Assembly (NCBI GenBank): GCA_019310745.1
Contig: JAFDDS010000039.1
Coordinates: 1 to 6,677, forward strand
Origin: Deltaproteobacteria bacterium
GTDB lineage: Bacteria; Desulfobacterota; DSM-4660; Desulfatiglandales; B25-G16
Length of the DNA stretch: 6,677 nt
Reading direction: 5' to 3'
Part shown: piece after piece, positions 6,242 to 6,677 of the stretch
How positions within the stretch are numbered: position 1 is the first letter of the stretch
Layout: every line of letters begins with the position of its first letter
The notes under the pieces: model-generated
The model's database searches: none
The model's input: only the letters and a program-made list of their open reading frames with translations
What the model was told of the DNA's origin: nothing
Made by a program: the position numbers and the translations under genes

Positions 6242-6677
6242 TTATCTCTCTCCCATGTACCCTTTAAAATATTTAAAAAATTCTGAATCTGTTGAAAGCA
6301 CAAGGGTGCTATCTTTATCCATGGTCTCTTTGTAGATATCGAGTGTGTTAGTAAAGGAATAGAAATCAGGATCTCGTCCATAGGCCTGGGCATAAATTTT
6401 TGTTGACTCGGCATCTGCCTTACCCTTTATTTCCTGGGCCGTTCTATATGCCTCTGATGTGATCCTTTTCATCTCCTTTTCTTTGTCACCTTCTATCTTC
6501 CTTGCCTCTCCTTTCCCTTCTGACCGAAACTTTTCAGCTATCTGTTTTCTCTCTGCAATCATTCTGGCATAGACTGATCGTTGCACCTCTTCTACATAAT
6601 TTAATCTCTTTATCTTGACATCTACCAGCTCTATACCGAATTTGGCCAGCTTTGGCTGTGCCTGCTCCATAATTCCC
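6242..6677 (-). CDS. hflC: HflC, membrane protease-modulator subunit (SPFH/prohibitin family), C-terminal part, 5' truncated by window
   Basis: About 145 residues are visible and the frame remains open to the window edge (Gly-Ile precede the ATG at 6670, which is internal). HflC pairs with HflK to form a large inner-membrane cage around the FtsH protease and tunes its degradation of membrane proteins. Counting from the ATG at 6670, the visible part covers the end of the SPFH domain (FGIELVDVKIKRLNY, 11-25), a charged helix region (AERKQIAEKFRSEG, 39-52, on to about 90), the HflC signature AYGRDPDFYSF (96-106) and the terminal LVLSTDSEFFKYF (123-135). AYGRDP followed by LVLSTDSEFF distinguishes HflC from HflK and from general prohibitins. 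The missing N-terminal half should carry the membrane anchor, and hflK is expected just upstream, outside the window. No defect is visible in this part. Confidence 0.95.
   Translation of the reverse strand, partial: GIMEQAQPKLAKFGIELVDVKIKRLNYVEEVQRSVYARMIAERKQIAEKFRSEGKGEARKIEGDKEKEMKRITSEAYRTAQEIKGKADAESTKIYAQAYGRDPDFYSFTNTLDIYKETMDKDSTLVLSTDSEFFKYFKGYMGER

Overview
The window is an ordinary-looking stretch of bacterial chromosome, AT-rich (about 40% GC by eye). It holds five protein-coding genes, two of them cut by the window edges, plus two gene-poor gaps. An HflC-type membrane protein and a YgiM-like SH3/anchor protein point to a Gram-negative-type cell envelope. The wording of the first gene's receiver domain (the LDMIMPGMGGGETYDR and SSGYSIDGQATEI stretches) is what I know best from Desulfobacterota (delta-proteobacterial) hybrid kinases. 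Nitrospirota or anammox planctomycetes cannot be excluded, and the taxonomy is inference only.

Layout on the + strand: (1) positions 3-629 are the 3' end of a hybrid sensor histidine kinase, with the end of its ATPase domain and a complete receiver domain. (2) A gap of about 410 bp carries two AT-rich hairpins and a possible old insertion-sequence end. (3) Positions 1042-1749 encode a secreted, C-terminally membrane-anchored SH3b/coiled-coil protein, followed by a GC-rich hairpin. (4) A gap of about 540 bp has no convincing gene, but a sigma70-type promoter with an unusual inverted repeat lies in its last third. (5) Positions 2294-3967 encode a Na+/phosphate cotransporter-family protein with a PhoU-like tail. 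Its 3' end overlaps by 11 bp the GTG start of (6) recJ, positions 3957-5681, the single-strand-specific 5'-3' exonuclease. These two genes look like one translationally coupled unit.

On the - strand, converging on recJ across 60 bp made largely of degenerate 7-bp repeats, are (7) a 161-residue tandem-ACT-domain protein with an unusual basic insertion in its first ACT domain (5742-6227) and, just upstream of it, (8) the C-terminal part of hflC (6242-6677, start outside the window). The 14-bp gap and the Shine-Dalgarno sequence just after the hflC stop suggest a shared transcript.

Functionally the window joins signal transduction, an envelope protein, phosphate/sodium transport, DNA repair, and membrane-protease control plus amino-acid-type sensing. 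I found no CRISPR array, tRNA, rRNA, intact mobile element or clear new multi-gene system. The points most worth a second look are the phosphate transporter-recJ coupling, the insertion in the ACT protein, and the inverted repeats in the promoter region of the phosphate transporter.
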